64,000 bases of DNA from Leptobrachium leishanense (GCA_009667805.1 CM019069.1:97871204-97935203); one strand, 5' to 3'; positions 1-10,417 are shown, numbered from the stretch's first letter. The notes: generated by a model not told the origin, from the sequence alone. Translations and numbers: made by a program.

Positions 1-332
1 GCGGTCACGTGGCCGCCGGCGCATCTGTGACGCTGCCTCCAGCCGAGAGGCAGCGTCACAGGAGCGCCCAGTGGCCGCAGGAACGCATCACTGGCCAGCG
101 ACCGGAACTTCAGGAAGGGTGAGTATTTGGCGCGCCGGAGGGAACGCTGGCCGCGTGCTTTTACATGCACGCGGCCAGCTTCCCCAGCCCCGCGGATACC
201 GGCAAGCCGGCCCAGCGCCGGCTTCCGGTATCGGCGGGATGTATCGGGCCGTTTGCACGAGTAACAAGTACTCGTGCAAACGGCAATATCTGCCCCGATA
301 CCGATACTAGTATCGGTATCGGTGCATCCCTA
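1..332. mobile_element. hAT-type MITE, 3' part (cut by window start)
   Basis: GC-rich palindromic segments are followed by the terminal motif GGTATCGGTGCATCCCTA, ending at 332. The same end closes the elements at 1188-1691 and 438-1937. Bases 1-50 match 28558-28607, inside another copy of the family. The left end lies outside the window. Open frames here come from palindromic GC-rich DNA and are not genes. Confidence 0.6.
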
Positions 333-1049
333 CTATATATATCTGGTATGTAGATATACCCAGGACAGGGTTAAACGGAGGTAGCCTAATAGCAATGTAT
401 TATAAGCCAAATCACGTAGAGGCAGAATGGTCAGGAATATGGTTGCACCGATACCGATACTAGTATCGGTATCGGGGCCGATACTGGGTACTGCAGGAGT
501 ACTTGGTACTCGTGCAGTACCCCCCGATATTTTTTCCGATACCGGAAGCCGGCATTGAGCCGGCTTGCCGGCATCCGAGGTTCTGCGGCGGCTGTCCGAA
601 TGCTCTATCGGCATTCGGACAGCCGCCCATGGAGCTCTCTGCGATACTTACCTTCCTGGGCGCCGCCGGGAATGTCTCCACGCGTGCGCTCGTTGGAAGG
701 ACCCCAGCTACGACCACGTGGGACCATGTGATCACGGCTGGGGTCCTTCAAACGAGCGCACGCGCGGAAGCTTTCCCGGCGTCGCCCAGGAAGGTAAGTA
801 TAAACACACTAAACAGCTGCAGGGCCTGTCTGAATGCAGATAGAGCATTCAGACAGGCCCTGCAGCTGCTCTCCGCGATGATACTTACCTTCCTGGGCGA
901 TGCCGGGAAAGTTTCCCCGCGTGCGCTCGTTGGAAGGACCCCAGCTGTGATCACATGGTCCCACGTGGTCGCGGCTGGGGTCCTTCCAACGAGCGCGCGC
1001 GGAGACATTCCCGGCGGTGCCCAGGAAGGTAAGTATCGTTGGGGGGGGG

Positions 1050-1187
1050 GGGTCCATGAGCTGGGGGGCATATCCATGTGTGAGCTGTGGGGGCATATCC
1101 ATGAGCTGTGGGGGCATATCCATGAGCTGGGGGGCATATCCATGTGTGAGCTGGGGGGCATATCCATGTGTGAGCTGGGGTGCATAC
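1050..1187. repeat. Minisatellite, about 21-25 bp units
   Basis: Tandem units contain GGGGGCATATCCATGTGTGAGCTG with shorter variants. The array continues on the other side of the nested MITE (about 1700-1765) and belongs to the outer hAT-type element. Confidence 0.8.
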
Positions 1188-1691
1188 TAGGGATGCACCG
1201 ATACCACTTTTTAAGACCGAGTACTGATACTTTTTAAAAGTACTCACCGATACCGAGTACCGATACTTTTATTTAATGTCATGTGACGCTTTCCAATAGG
1301 AACAGACCTCATATAAAAATTTATGAGATTGACCGCAGCTCACATGGATTTGCCCCAAGCTCACATGGGTTTGCCCCCAGGTCTCATGGATTTGCCCCCA
1401 GGTCTCATGGATTTGCCCCCAGGTCTCATGGATTTGCCCCCAGGTCTCATGGATTTGCCCCCAGCTCACATGGGTTTGCCCCCAGCTCTCATGGATTTGC
1501 CCCCAGGTCTCATGGATTTGCCCCCAGGTCTCATGGATTTGCCCCCAGGTCTCATGGATTGGCCCCCAGGTCTCATGGATTGGCCCCCAGGTCTCATGGA
1601 TTGGCCCCCAGGTCTCATGGATTGGCCCCCAGGTCTCATGGATTTGCCCGCAGCTCTCATCGATACTAGTATCGGTATCGGTGCATCCCTA
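1188..1691. mobile_element. hAT-type MITE nested in the previous one
   Basis: It starts TAGGGATGCACCGATACC at 1188 and ends GGTGCATCCCTA at 1691. A second perfect 8-bp duplication, GTGCATAC, lies at 1180-1187 and 1692-1699. Its body is mostly a 21-bp minisatellite. It inserted into the repeat array of the outer element, so the outer copy is older. Confidence 0.75.
1339..1665. repeat. 21-bp minisatellite
   Basis: About 15 units of CCCCCAGGTCTCATGGATTTG. Successive GGTCTC motifs are 21 bp apart (for example 1380 and 1401). Variants CTCACATGGG and GATTGG occur in blocks. Because 21 is divisible by three, all frames stay open over long stretches. The resulting ORFs are artefacts. Confidence 0.85.
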
Positions 1692-1945
1692 GTGCATACC
1701 CATGAGCTGGGGGGGCATACCCATGTGTGAGCTGGGGGGGCATACCCATGTGTGAGCTGGGGCAGTATAAATATATATATATCGGGGGGGATATACATGT
1801 GAGCTAGGGGCATTTTTATATGGTCTGTTCTTATTGGAAAGCGTCACATGACATTAAAGAAAAGTGTCGGTGAGTACTTTTTAAAAAGTATCGGTACTCG
1901 TACTCTGTCTTAAAAAAGTGGTATCGGTGCATCCCTAGTCAGGAA

Positions 1946-3371
1946 TAGCCAAAACTGGTACACAAAAGGTGGTTCTCATACAAGCCGGGTCTCTCGCAGT
2001 ACAACTGAATACAAGCAAAAGGAGTCCGTGAATCGTCTAAACGAATCACTCAGCACTGAGGGAAGCAAACTCCACGACAGTGCAATCCGGCTCATCGCCC
2101 TGCCTTTTAAGCACAGCGGGGCCATGTCATCATGCCACGCCCCGCCTCCTGATCTCCCACGCGTCCTCCCGAAGCCGGTGCAACTCCTGGCACCCGGCTG
2201 GTCGATAGCGCTGCCGGGTGCCAGGGTCCCCTCTGAGCCCCAGACATGACCCTGTTTCTCTGGAATGAATCCAGAGGAGGTTGGGCTACAGTCTTGTCTC
2301 CACCCACATGAGTGGACCCTAGTGGCTAGTTGAATGTGTGAACCTTCCTGGAAAATGGGGGGGGGGGTAGTTGGTTTAGGTCACTTTCTGTCAGGAGCAC
2401 ATACTTTTTAGACTAAGAATATTTTGCTCTTTAGTGCCATCTAGTGGCAGTTACCAATTGTTACATGGCTGTTTTGAGCGTTTTATTAGAATATGTATTA
2501 TTCCTTGGAGTAGATCACCCTATATTAGTGTCCGATACAGGCAGCTTGCTCACGTTTTGTCATTTTTAAATTGAGAATGGAAAAGGCTTTTTTAAATTAT
2601 TGCGTAACTGACGTGTGCCATTCATCAAGCCCAATGCAGGGCTCCAGGCTGCATGAACCGGATTCCTTGGGAAGGACTGGCACCTAGGTAGATTGTAGTC
2701 ATCGCGTGGTTGGCTATTTCCCTGCTCCATGACCTTTTCTGCGATAACTTTATAATTCTTCTGCTTGATAAATTGCCAATGCTGTTGGAAGCGCTTGAAA
2801 AGCAGGATGTCGGGACCAGTAGAGTGGATGTCACATGCGTCAAAGACCTTTTGGGCCACAATCTCCATAATGTGGTGGTGACATGCGAGATTCAACAGGT
2901 CTCTTCCCCAATTGAGTTCAATAAGTTTGCGAGCCCCTGCCCTATGAATAAAAAATAAGGACCTCCCTAATCTACAGTCTCGGTGTTCTTGCCCTTTATA
3001 GGCACCCCTACCCTAGAAGCATCTCTGCTGCTCCAGAGATTCTCACGTTGATGTCCGACGCATTGTCTGGCAGCACTAATTCTGCAGATTTGATACTTGA
3101 CAGGACATACTTGAAAACGAGAGAAGTATCAATGTATCCTTCCTGGTATAATACTTTGCAAATAAATTTGTTCATAGACCACTTTCTCTTCATGCATTTC
3201 TGCATATGCAGAGATGCTCATGTCACTAGTGTTATAATGTCCATGGCAATTCAGTGTATATCTGAAGTATTCTTACTGTAAGATGTACACGTTTTAGCCA
3301 TTTTAATTTTAACCTATGCGATGAACTGTTGTGATGGAAAGCTTCATAATTGTGCTTGGAAGTTATATATA
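1946..3371. other. Unclassified repeat-like region
   Basis: No gene was recognised. It holds a GC-rich palindromic patch around 2110-2240, the short motif AGTGCCATCTAGTGGC near 2435, and a minus-strand frame at 2566-2895. A copy of the approximately 60-nt tail CAGGACATACTTGAAAACGA, ending with a TCCTTCCTGGT motif, lies at 3101-3165. The same tail recurs near 22525 and 51398 on this strand and, inverted, near 21025 and 25165. Confidence 0.4.
2566..2895 (-). pseudogene. Possible fragment of a transposon-encoded protein
   Basis: The reading frame contains the stretch LACHHHIMEIVAQKVFDA followed by GPDILLFKRFQQHWQFI. This resembles uncharacterised proteins that recur in transposon-rich animal genomes, but I cannot name the family with confidence. 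The frame loses similarity toward its C-terminal third and has no flanking domains. It could be a chance frame. It is neither an exon of BFAR nor any host gene I recognise. Confidence 0.25.
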
Positions 3372-3409
3372 AACTGCTCAAAAAAATAAAGGGAACACAA
3401 AAATAAGAC

Positions 3410-3951
3410 GGAATAACTACCATAAAGGAAAACGTAACCATGTAGTACCATGAACAATGTATTGAATAAAGTTGGAGTTTGGCTGCAGCAGCAGGCAGGG
3501 ACTCTCCGTTAAAATACTGTCCATTCGCATTTTTGCCAACCCCATGAGGTCTCTGATCTAATTGGCCATCTATTGCGGTACAGTTTGGGCTAATTTAGCC
3601 GAATAACATTGTTTAAAAAGTGTATCCCCTGCTTTTGTTGCTGCTTTGTGGGTTTTTGTTGTGTTGTTTATATACAATGCTCCTAATATCATCTATTTTC
3701 CTTATGGCAGTCACCATCAATTGAGGTGACCCTTGAAGGTCACTTATTGAATGGGTTTTCAATTTCCACCATTTGCCGCAAAAACACCACTTTTGTTGTT
3801 TTTAATATGTTTTTGTTATTGAGCACTATTTTTGGCTATTTATGTTTAGAAGATTGTCAATCAATTTTTAATTTTTCCTCAAAGTTAAATTTTATGTTGG
3901 TCTCCAGGAGACACCAGTATTCTGATGTTTTCATCAGAATAATTGTATTCT
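3410..3951. mobile_element. Unclassified insertion within Tc1 element A
   Basis: A perfect 13-bp direct repeat, ACAAAAATAAGAC, flanks this segment at 3397-3409 and 3952-3964. It interrupts the Tc1 end region, so it is a later insertion with a target duplication of the length typical of retroelements. The sequence is AT-rich and has no recognised domain. Near the right end is a small palindrome, TCTGATGTTTTCATCAGA. Confidence 0.5.
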
Positions 3952-4180
3952 ACAAAAATAAGACATCCTAGATCTGAATGAAATATTCTTATTAAATACT
4001 GTGGTCATTGCATAGTTGAATGTGCTGACAACAAAATCACACAATCATTATCAATGGAAAACAAATTGAGCAGCCCATGGAGGTCTGGATTTGGAGTTGC
4101 ACTCAAAATGAAAGTGGAAAACAACACTACAGACTGATCCAGCTATGATGTAATGTCCTTCAAACAAGTCAAAATGAGGC

Positions 4181-5205
4181 TCAGTAGTGTGTGTGGCCTC
4201 CACGTGCCTGTATGACCGCCCTACAACGCCCGGGCATGCTCCTGATGAGGTGGCAGATGGTCTCCTGCGGGATCTCCTCCCACACCTGGACTGAGGCATA
4301 CCCCAACTCCTGGACAGTCTGTGGTGCAACGTGGCTTTGGTGGATGGAGTGAGACATGATGTCCCAGATGTGCTCAATTGGATTCAGGTCTGGGGAACGG
4401 GCGGGCCAGTCCATAGCATCAATGCCTTCGTCTTGCAGGAACTGCTGACACACTCCAACCACATGAGGTCTAGTATTGTCTTGCATTAGGAGGAACCCAG
4501 GGCCAACCGCACCAGCATATGGTCTCACAAGGGGTCTGAGGATCTCCTCTCGGTACCTAATGGCAGTCAGGCTACCTCTGGCGAGCACATGGAGGGCTGT
4601 GCGGTCCCCTAAGGAAATGCCACCCCACACCATTACTGACCCGCTGCCAAACCGGTCATACTGGAGGATGTTGCAGGCAGAACGTTCTCCACAGCTTCTC
4701 CACACCCTGTCACGTCTGTCACATGTGCTCAGTGTGAACCTGCTTTCATCTGTGACGAGCATAGGGCGCCAGTGGCGAAGCTGCCAATCTTGGTGTTCTC
4801 TGGCCAATGCCAAATGTCCTGCACGGTGTTGGGCTGTAAGCACAACCCCCTACCTGTGGACGTCGGGCCCTCATACCACCCTCATGGAGTCTGTTTCTGA
4901 CCGTTTTGAGCAGCCACATGCACATTTGTGGCCCGCTGGAGGTTATTTTGCAGGGCTCTGGCAGTGCTCCTCCTGTTCCTCCTTGCACAAAGACGGAGGT
5001 AGAGGTCCTGCTGCTGGGTTGTTGCCCTCCTACGGCCTCCTCCATGTCTCCTGATGTACTGGCCTGTCTCCTGGTAGTGCCTCCATGCTCTGGACACTAC
5101 GCTGACAGACACCGCAAACCTTCTTGCCACAGCTCGCATTGATGTGCCATCCTGGATGAGCTGCACTACCTGAGCCTCTTGTGTGGGTTGTAGACTCCGT
5201 CTCAT
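4181..5205 (-). pseudogene. Tc1-type transposase pseudogene (element A)
   Basis: The N-terminal part starts at 5205 (MRRSLQPTQ) with a helix-turn-helix region ([18 protein letters not shown]) and the basic GGGRRR stretch. The catalytic part lies at 4843-4181 in another frame. The three acidic positions sit in VTDESRF, QDNTRPH and [12 protein letters not shown], a DDE triad. A frameshift near 4840-4890 separates the halves, so no complete enzyme is encoded. Tc1 transposases cut and paste DNA at TA sites in the nucleus. Confidence 0.85.
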
Positions 5206-5507
5206 GCTACCACTAGAGTGACAGCACCGCCAGCATTCAAAAGTGACCAAACCATCAGCCAGAAAGCCTAGGAACCGAGAAGTTTCTGTGGTCACTCACC
5301 ACCTGCAGAACCACTCCTTTTATTGGGGATGTCTTGCTACCTGCCTATGCTTCCCACCTCTTGTCTATTCCATTTGCACAACAGCATGTGGACTTGATTG
5401 TCAATCAGTGTTGCTACCTAAGTGGACAGTTTGATTTCACAGACGTGTGATTGACTTGGAGTTACATTGTGTTGTTTAAGTGTTCCCTTTTATTTTTTTG
5501 AGCAGTG

Positions 5508-6365
5508 TATATTACATAATCTCAGTGTGTCTATGTACAGGTCCTGTCCTGTTTAATTCCCCCTGCCCCCATATCTTTCCAATTGAACCTCTTAGACCTA
5601 ACCAGAGCAAATGGTGTGAGTTAATTTGCATGGCACATCCTGTAGCTCCCCTGGGCAGTCACCATGGGGGCCTAAAATAGCCAAATGGTTTGCGAGTGGA
5701 CCTTTTCAGGGCTGGACGTGTCGGAGGGGGGGGGTGAGGTGTTAAAAAAGGCTTTTCTTTGCGGAGTGAGTTCAGTGTGTGGTTCTGCTCCTCCTATTCC
5801 AAGTCAACTGGAACCAGCACTTTAAATGCAGGGACTGAGAGTTTAGCTATTGTGTTTATTTTCCTTTTTCTTATCCCTTTTCGTGCACTGTCTTTTTATG
5901 TATTAAACCCCCTATTTTAATAGCTTTCTGGTGCTTGCTGTTTGGGATTACCAGTTCTAGCTGGTATGTTTGGGAACCATTTGTGTCTGGGAATGGGGGA
6001 CAAGCCCAGCATTACAGTACAGGAGGGGTGGGGTCGCGCCTATTCCCCGATGGGGCGGCTGCAACCACCAAATGCATCCAGCCCAACAACATGTGTAAAA
6101 CCTAACAAAGAAAAAAATGTCATCTGCGCTAATTCCCATTATACCGTGTGAAACTAAACACCAATTAGAGGTTTGGTTTCTTATCAATGGCCATTATAAG
6201 ATTAAGCTCGACCGCCAAACGTCAAGGCACCTCTGAGGGCGAGTCCTATCCAAAATTGAAACCACAGGCTGCTGCATAGCAAACCATACCTGCTCATGCT
6301 GCTTGTCAAACATGAGGTAAAGCCCAGCATTACGTCACCCTTCCCCAGTATATTTTTCTACAAAA
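5508..6365. other. Gap with no recognised feature
   Basis: AT-rich DNA between Tc1 element A and the 3' LTR of the ERV. I see no reading frame with recognisable content and no terminal repeats. Confidence 0.4.
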
Positions 6366-6971
6366 GAAATGTTACCGGAATTGTTAGTGCATTACAGAAA
6401 GGTCGGCGTTGTGCGGACAATGACACTCTGGGCAAGAGTCAAGTTTCAGGAAAGGCGTCCTTTAATGAGTACTCAGATTTGAGCGGGATGGTTCCTCTGG
6501 CTCAAGGGATTCTCTAAGTCAAAAACACATTTCTTATACATTGGTGTGCAATAAGGCACATGCCAGGTACATCCCTTGACCACTCGTCCCCTCCCTCCAG
6601 ATCGAACCCCCAAAGAACATTCCACAATTTTGCTTTCAATAACAATTTGGACACTGGGATAATTTTAGTTAGGTAGATGTATCCTCTTGTTCTGACTTTC
6701 CCAGGACTCATAGTACTCCTTATACGATAAGGTCCCATCTGTGAAGACAGTTCGCGTTGTCTCTGCCTGGCTCTACTTCAAGGCCTTCTATCCCTTGCGC
6801 ATTAAATCAGGCCTTGTGGCAACTGTGTTTGCTTTTTGCTAAAGTCTCCAGTTTTAATGGTTATGCCAGCTGCATTCTGGAATGTTAGTTTCTATACAAA
6901 GGATCATTTCTTGTTAGTTAATATTCCTCTATATAAAATTAGTGAAGATGGCGGCCATCTCCAGCTATCCA
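6366..6971 (-). repeat. ERV 3' LTR
   Basis: It aligns along its length with 16621-17171, sharing for example AAAGGCGTCCTTTAATGAGT and GAAGATGGCGGCCATCTCCA. Read on the minus strand it begins TGGATAGCTGG directly after a purine-rich AAAGGGGGGAA tract (polypurine tract). It carries about 55 bp near its low-coordinate end that the other LTR lacks. Confidence 0.85.
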
Positions 6972-7239
6972 TATTCCATTCCCCCCTTTGGCTGGGAGGC
7001 CAGCCAGTCAATGTGCACACCATCACTAGGAGGTACTTGTATCCTTTACACGGTGGGAGTACAGTAAAATCAATCTGGAGTGAGGCCATAGGTGATAGTC
7101 CGATGGGCTGTACTCCTGGCGGGTTTGTTGATCCTGCTCTGGGATTGTTCTTGGCGCACGTGACACACTGTCGGACTACTGTTCGGCAGATTGCTGAGAG
7201 ACCAGGAACATAGAAATGCGGCTCTAGTTGTTGCTCCAT
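6904..7239 (-). pseudogene. ERV integrase fragment
   Basis: The frame contains HFYVPGLS followed by CVTCAKNN, which is the C-terminal half of the zinc-binding HHCC module. LQIDFTVLPP and YKYLLVMVCTLTGWP then mark the start of the DDE catalytic core. The two histidines upstream, the rest of the core and the C-terminal domain are absent, and the frame runs into the LTR. A functional integrase would join viral DNA to the chromosome. This remnant cannot. Confidence 0.8.
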
Positions 7240-7381
7240 TGCGTCTCTTCCTCCATGTGAACTGGATGAAAGGCTCTCACAACTTCAGGCGGCGAGCAGC
7301 GCTATTCGCTTGCTGTCCAACTGGAACCATCAGTCTTCTCGTTATCCTCCTGGTTCTTCGGAAAGCCATTTCTTCCCCTTT

Positions 7382-8216
7382 TTATGAGTGTGCTGGTGTC
7401 CATTCCTGGAGTGGAGACAGTAGCAGGGGAGCTATTGTTAGGTATTCCTTCATGTAATTCTTGAGTTTTTCTCTGGGTCCCCAGATGAACTCCCTTTTCG
7501 GTTCATACTTCTCACATGCGAAGTAAAAGAGGCGTCTTCTCTCTTGCTTGTTCTTCACAGTAAACATGAAGTAAGTCAGGACGCTGTCTTTCAAATTCGG
7601 TACATTTCCTTCACCTAGAGTTTCCTTCAGGAAGAACTTTACCAGTAGGGCCTGGTACTGTTCAGCTCCCAATTCTCCCAAACATTTCAGGATTCGGGTA
7701 ATCCGCAGATTATTGTGACTGTTGGAGTTCAGGTTCTCAAACCTTGTGGAGAAATTTTTGGCCCGTTCAACTTCAACGTCTCCATACTCCCCCATTAATC
7801 TTACGCCGAAGAAGTTCAGCATCATCTTGTGAGCTTCTAAGAGCCTTTACTGGACTTCGGAGGTGTTTCTCAGGAGCTCAATTTCCTTCAAGGTAAGTGG
7901 CTTATCCCACTTATTTCTGCCTTGTTCTCGGATCGGGAACAGCCACTGTATGTAGTGATGATCTTGTTCTAGGAGTTCAAATTTTGTCTCCATCGGGTCA
8001 GGATGATTTCAATAAATTCACCGTTTGGTTGGGAATGGCTTCTATTCATGTAGAAATCAAAGTTGGGTGTCTGCACAAGCCACCCATGATAATAGTGAAC
8101 TATCGGTGGAGCTTGGGTATCCAAGACAATACTCCTTCAATTCCGCTGCAACTTGTCTCTGTCTTTTCTTCTGGTAATTGACGGCTTTTTCACATTCTTT
8201 ATCTTCATCATCCCAT
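7382..8216 (-). pseudogene. OGFr (opioid growth factor receptor) conserved region, intronless and frameshifted, inside the ERV
   Basis: Read on the minus strand, an acidic start (DSWDDEDKE, from about 8216) and RQRQVAAELKEYCLGYP are followed in a shifted frame by PNFDFYMN (8067-8044) and QPNGEF. Next come HHYIQWLFPIREQG (about 7960-7921), a stop, then SHNNLRITRILKCLGELG (about 7720-7670), FMFTVKN and KREFIWGPREKL (about 7495-7460). Order and spacing follow the OGFr conserved region of vertebrate OGFR and OGFRL1 proteins. There is no intron over some 800 bp. At least one frameshift (near 8070-7990) and one stop (near 7860) break it. It begins directly after the RNase H frame and ends before the integrase piece, on the same strand. 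It may be a captured or retrocopied host domain. OGFR binds enkephalin-type growth factor at the nuclear envelope; no function can be claimed here. Confidence 0.72.
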
Positions 8217-8221
8217 GAATC

Positions 8222-8684
8222 CTATTCTTTTAATGCTACTACGTAGATTTGTGCTACGCCTTCCTTTTGGCAAGATAGCTCAGGACTTAGAGGAATTTGA
8301 TCTTTCTTTTTGTCTTTAACGTACTTCTTGACTTCTTTAGCAGCTTTATCAGCCAGTCTGTTTCCTCTGGGCACTTCATCGTTGCCCTTCTGGTGCCCTC
8401 TGCAATGGACAATGCTCACTGCACTTGGCTTCCATACTGCATCCAGCAATTCCATAATTTGCATGGAGTATTTCACTTGCTTTTCAGCAGACGTTAGAAG
8501 TCCTCTTTCTTTGTATAGAGCTCCGTGGGCATGGACTGTCATGAAGGCATACTTGGAATCCTTGAAGATATTCACTCTTTCCAGTTGACAGCTCCAGGCC
8601 TCTGGTCAAGGCAATAATTTCTGCCAGTTGAGCTGACGTCCCTATTGGCAAGGGCTCCACCTCCAAGATACTTTCCAAGGTCAC
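8222..8684 (-). pseudogene. ERV RNase H fragment
   Basis: Two frames cover the C-terminal two thirds of a retroviral RNase H. One has AQLAEIIALTRGLEL, the other has DSKYAFMTVHAHG, VSIVHCRGHQKG and the basic tail after RLADKAAKE. The DS (…DSKYA) and H-C-R-GH signatures are those of gammaretroviral RNase H. The first catalytic aspartate region is missing because a truncated Tc1 sits at 8685-9216. The C-terminal end runs, through a single stop, into the OGFr-like segment. Confidence 0.82.
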
Positions 8685-9216
8685 CAGTGCTTTACACCAC
8701 TGCACCGACAATTTGCATCGCGCTTTGTGATGTATGGCTTGGATGCAGCTGCTCGGCCATGGAAACCCATTCCATGAAGCTCTCTGCGCACTGTTCTTGA
8801 GCTAATCTGAAGGCCACATGAAGTTTTAGAGGTCTGTAGCAATTGACTCTGCAGAAAGTTGGCGACCTCTTCGCACTATACGCCTCAGCATTCACTGACC
8901 CTGCTCCGTCAGTTTACGTGGCCTACCACTTCGTGGCTGAGTTGCTGTCGTTCCCAAACACTTCCACGTTCTTATAAAACAGCTGACAGTTGACTGGAAA
9001 CTTCACGACAAGATGCCACCTGTGCAACAAATCCAATCACAGTTCCATGCTGGAATTCACTGAGCTCCTGAGAGCGACCCATTCTTTCACAGATGTTTGT
9101 AAAAACCATCTGCATGCCTAGCTGCTTGATTTTATATACCTGTGGCAATGGAAGTGACTGGAACACCTGATTCTGATTATTTGGATGGGTGAGCGAACAC
9201 TTTTGGCAATCTAGTG
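8685..9216 (-). mobile_element. Tc1 element B, truncated, inside ERV pol
   Basis: It matches the Tc1 family of elements C and D from the GTGCTTTACACC position to the terminal repeat GAACACTTTTGGCAATCTAGTG at 9195-9216. The other half, including one terminal repeat, is absent. It encodes only the N-terminal transposase region in broken frames (8692-8895 and 8972-9166, minus strand). Confidence 0.8.
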
Positions 9217-9590
9217 TAGATCACTTGACCCAAGGTGAGCTTGTCAGCTTCAGCAACCAGCATGGCAGTGGCTGCCACTGCCCTGACGCATGGAGGTAGG
9301 CCGCAGGCCACAGTATCCAGCTCTTTGGACAGGTAGCCCACAGGCCTTTGCCAGGAGCCCAGGTATTGGATCAGGACTCCAGCAGCAGTCTGGTTATGTT
9401 CATGCATGTACAGATACAGATGTACATGCATGTGATCTGGTAAGCCCAAGGCAGGGGCCTCCATTAATAGGGTCTTTAGTTGAAGAAAGGCACTTGTCTG
9501 TTCTTCTCCCCAGACAAACTCGTGTCTCTCTCGTCCCCTTGGTAGCATTATAGAGAGGCTTGGCTATCATAGCTGTTAGGATAAAAATTC
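9177..9590 (-). pseudogene. ERV RT connection and RNase H start fragment
   Basis: IAKPLYNATKG is followed by FVWGEEQTSAFLQLKTLL, then by QRPVGYLSKELD and AVAATAMLVAEADKLTLGQ. This is the reverse-transcriptase thumb and connection of gammaretroviral pol leading into RNase H. The frame is cut by the Tc1 element at 9216 and shifted near 9550. Confidence 0.8.
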
Positions 9591-10257
9591 CTGTTTCCCG
9601 ATTTTGTCCTAGTCGTTGCTCACATATTCTTATTCTTATTTCCATCTCCTGGCCAGGCATTTTCTTATTTATATCTATACTCTATAATCAAGAGTTTTAG
9701 GAATCCTGTTCAAAGAATGCATTCTTGATTAGAGAGAAAGAACACAAGCATGTTGATGAATCGCATCCTTTTACTTCCGTCTTTCTGACTCCGGTTCAGA
9801 ACTGCATAACATTTTATTACAGACATGCACGTCACAGATTTAAGACACAGCCTCTTAATACATACGATTGGTCATCTTTCAATAATCTCTCAAAGAACTT
9901 GGCTCAAACTACATCAATCAGTTTAAATGACCAGTGATACGTTTAAACAGATGTGGAGGGAGATCAATACTTCATCTATAGAACAAAGGAGACCTTTTAA
10001 ACCAGTAACTCTAGAATCTCTAGGTCAGTAAGGTCACATGTGGTAGTCATTTAGAATTTTTTTCAAATATCCTGCCTTCATGAATGAAGCTTTCAAGATT
10101 AATGGGCCTTCACAAGAATGAAGCAAGCTATTATACATGTCCTACATGTGATTTATATATGACTCCGGGATTACAAAGTAAAGAGTTGAATAAAATTGGT
10201 TTGATTTAAGAATATGAATTTACACATTAACATCTTTTAGTCATAACAATAGCGAAG
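9591..10257. mobile_element. Unclassified insertion within ERV pol
   Basis: Pol similarity stops after FLGTAGFC (about 10265) and resumes at IAKPLYNATKG (about 9575). The AT-rich block between has no viral content and no recognised protein. I could not define terminal repeats or a target duplication. Confidence 0.4.
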
Positions 10258-10411
10258 TTGGGGATCCACAGAATCCTGCAGTTCCCAGGAATTCACGTAC
10301 TTGTCTGTGTGTCTTTGGTACAGGGATACGGCAGACTGCTTCTTTTCGCTCTGGGCCCATAGCACGTTTGGTCCCTGTGAGAAGAAAGCCTAGGGGCCAT
10401 ACAAAGCTGGT
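10258..10411 (-). pseudogene. ERV RT thumb fragment
   Basis: MGPERKEAVCRIPVPKT and RQVREFLGTAGFC match the region after the polymerase active site in gammaretroviral reverse transcriptases. It is separated from the palm fragment at 12251-13023 by a T2 MITE and a TTAA element. Short and broken, it is not functional. Confidence 0.75.
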
Positions 10412-10417
10412 GCTAAC

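Larger units (their letters stand above)
438..1937. mobile_element. hAT-type MITE (outer copy, host of a nested copy)
   Basis: The ends are inverted: TATGGTTGCACCGATACC on the left and GGTATCGGTGCATCCCTA on the right. A perfect 8-bp duplication, GTCAGGAA, lies outside at 430-437 and 1938-1945. Eight-bp duplications and this terminus fit the hAT superfamily. The interior holds large perfect inverted repeats around 575-1035 and arrays of short repeats. It has no transposase, so it must have been moved in trans. Confidence 0.72.
3372..5507 (-). mobile_element. Tc1/mariner element A (GCTCAAAAAAATAAAGGG termini)
   Basis: The terminal inverted repeats are AACTGCTCAAAAAAATAAAG at the left and the matching complement ending GAGCAGTG at 5507. 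Both are flanked by TA, the usual Tc1 target. The minus strand carries a broken DDE transposase. A 542-bp foreign insertion occupies 3410-3951, so the original element was about 1.58 kb. Confidence 0.85.

Noticed and set aside
503..1237. 244-codon + strand frame
   Set aside because: It lies across perfect palindromes and a minisatellite of a hAT-type MITE. The codon content follows the repeats.
1339..1665. Regular short repeats resembling a CRISPR array
   Set aside because: The units are adjacent, without unique spacers, and the genome is vertebrate.
1283..1813. Long open frames on both strands with repeated MDLPPGL or MRPGGKS units
   Set aside because: They are translations of a 21-bp minisatellite whose period keeps the frame open. 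No start context, no splice sites, no conserved domain.
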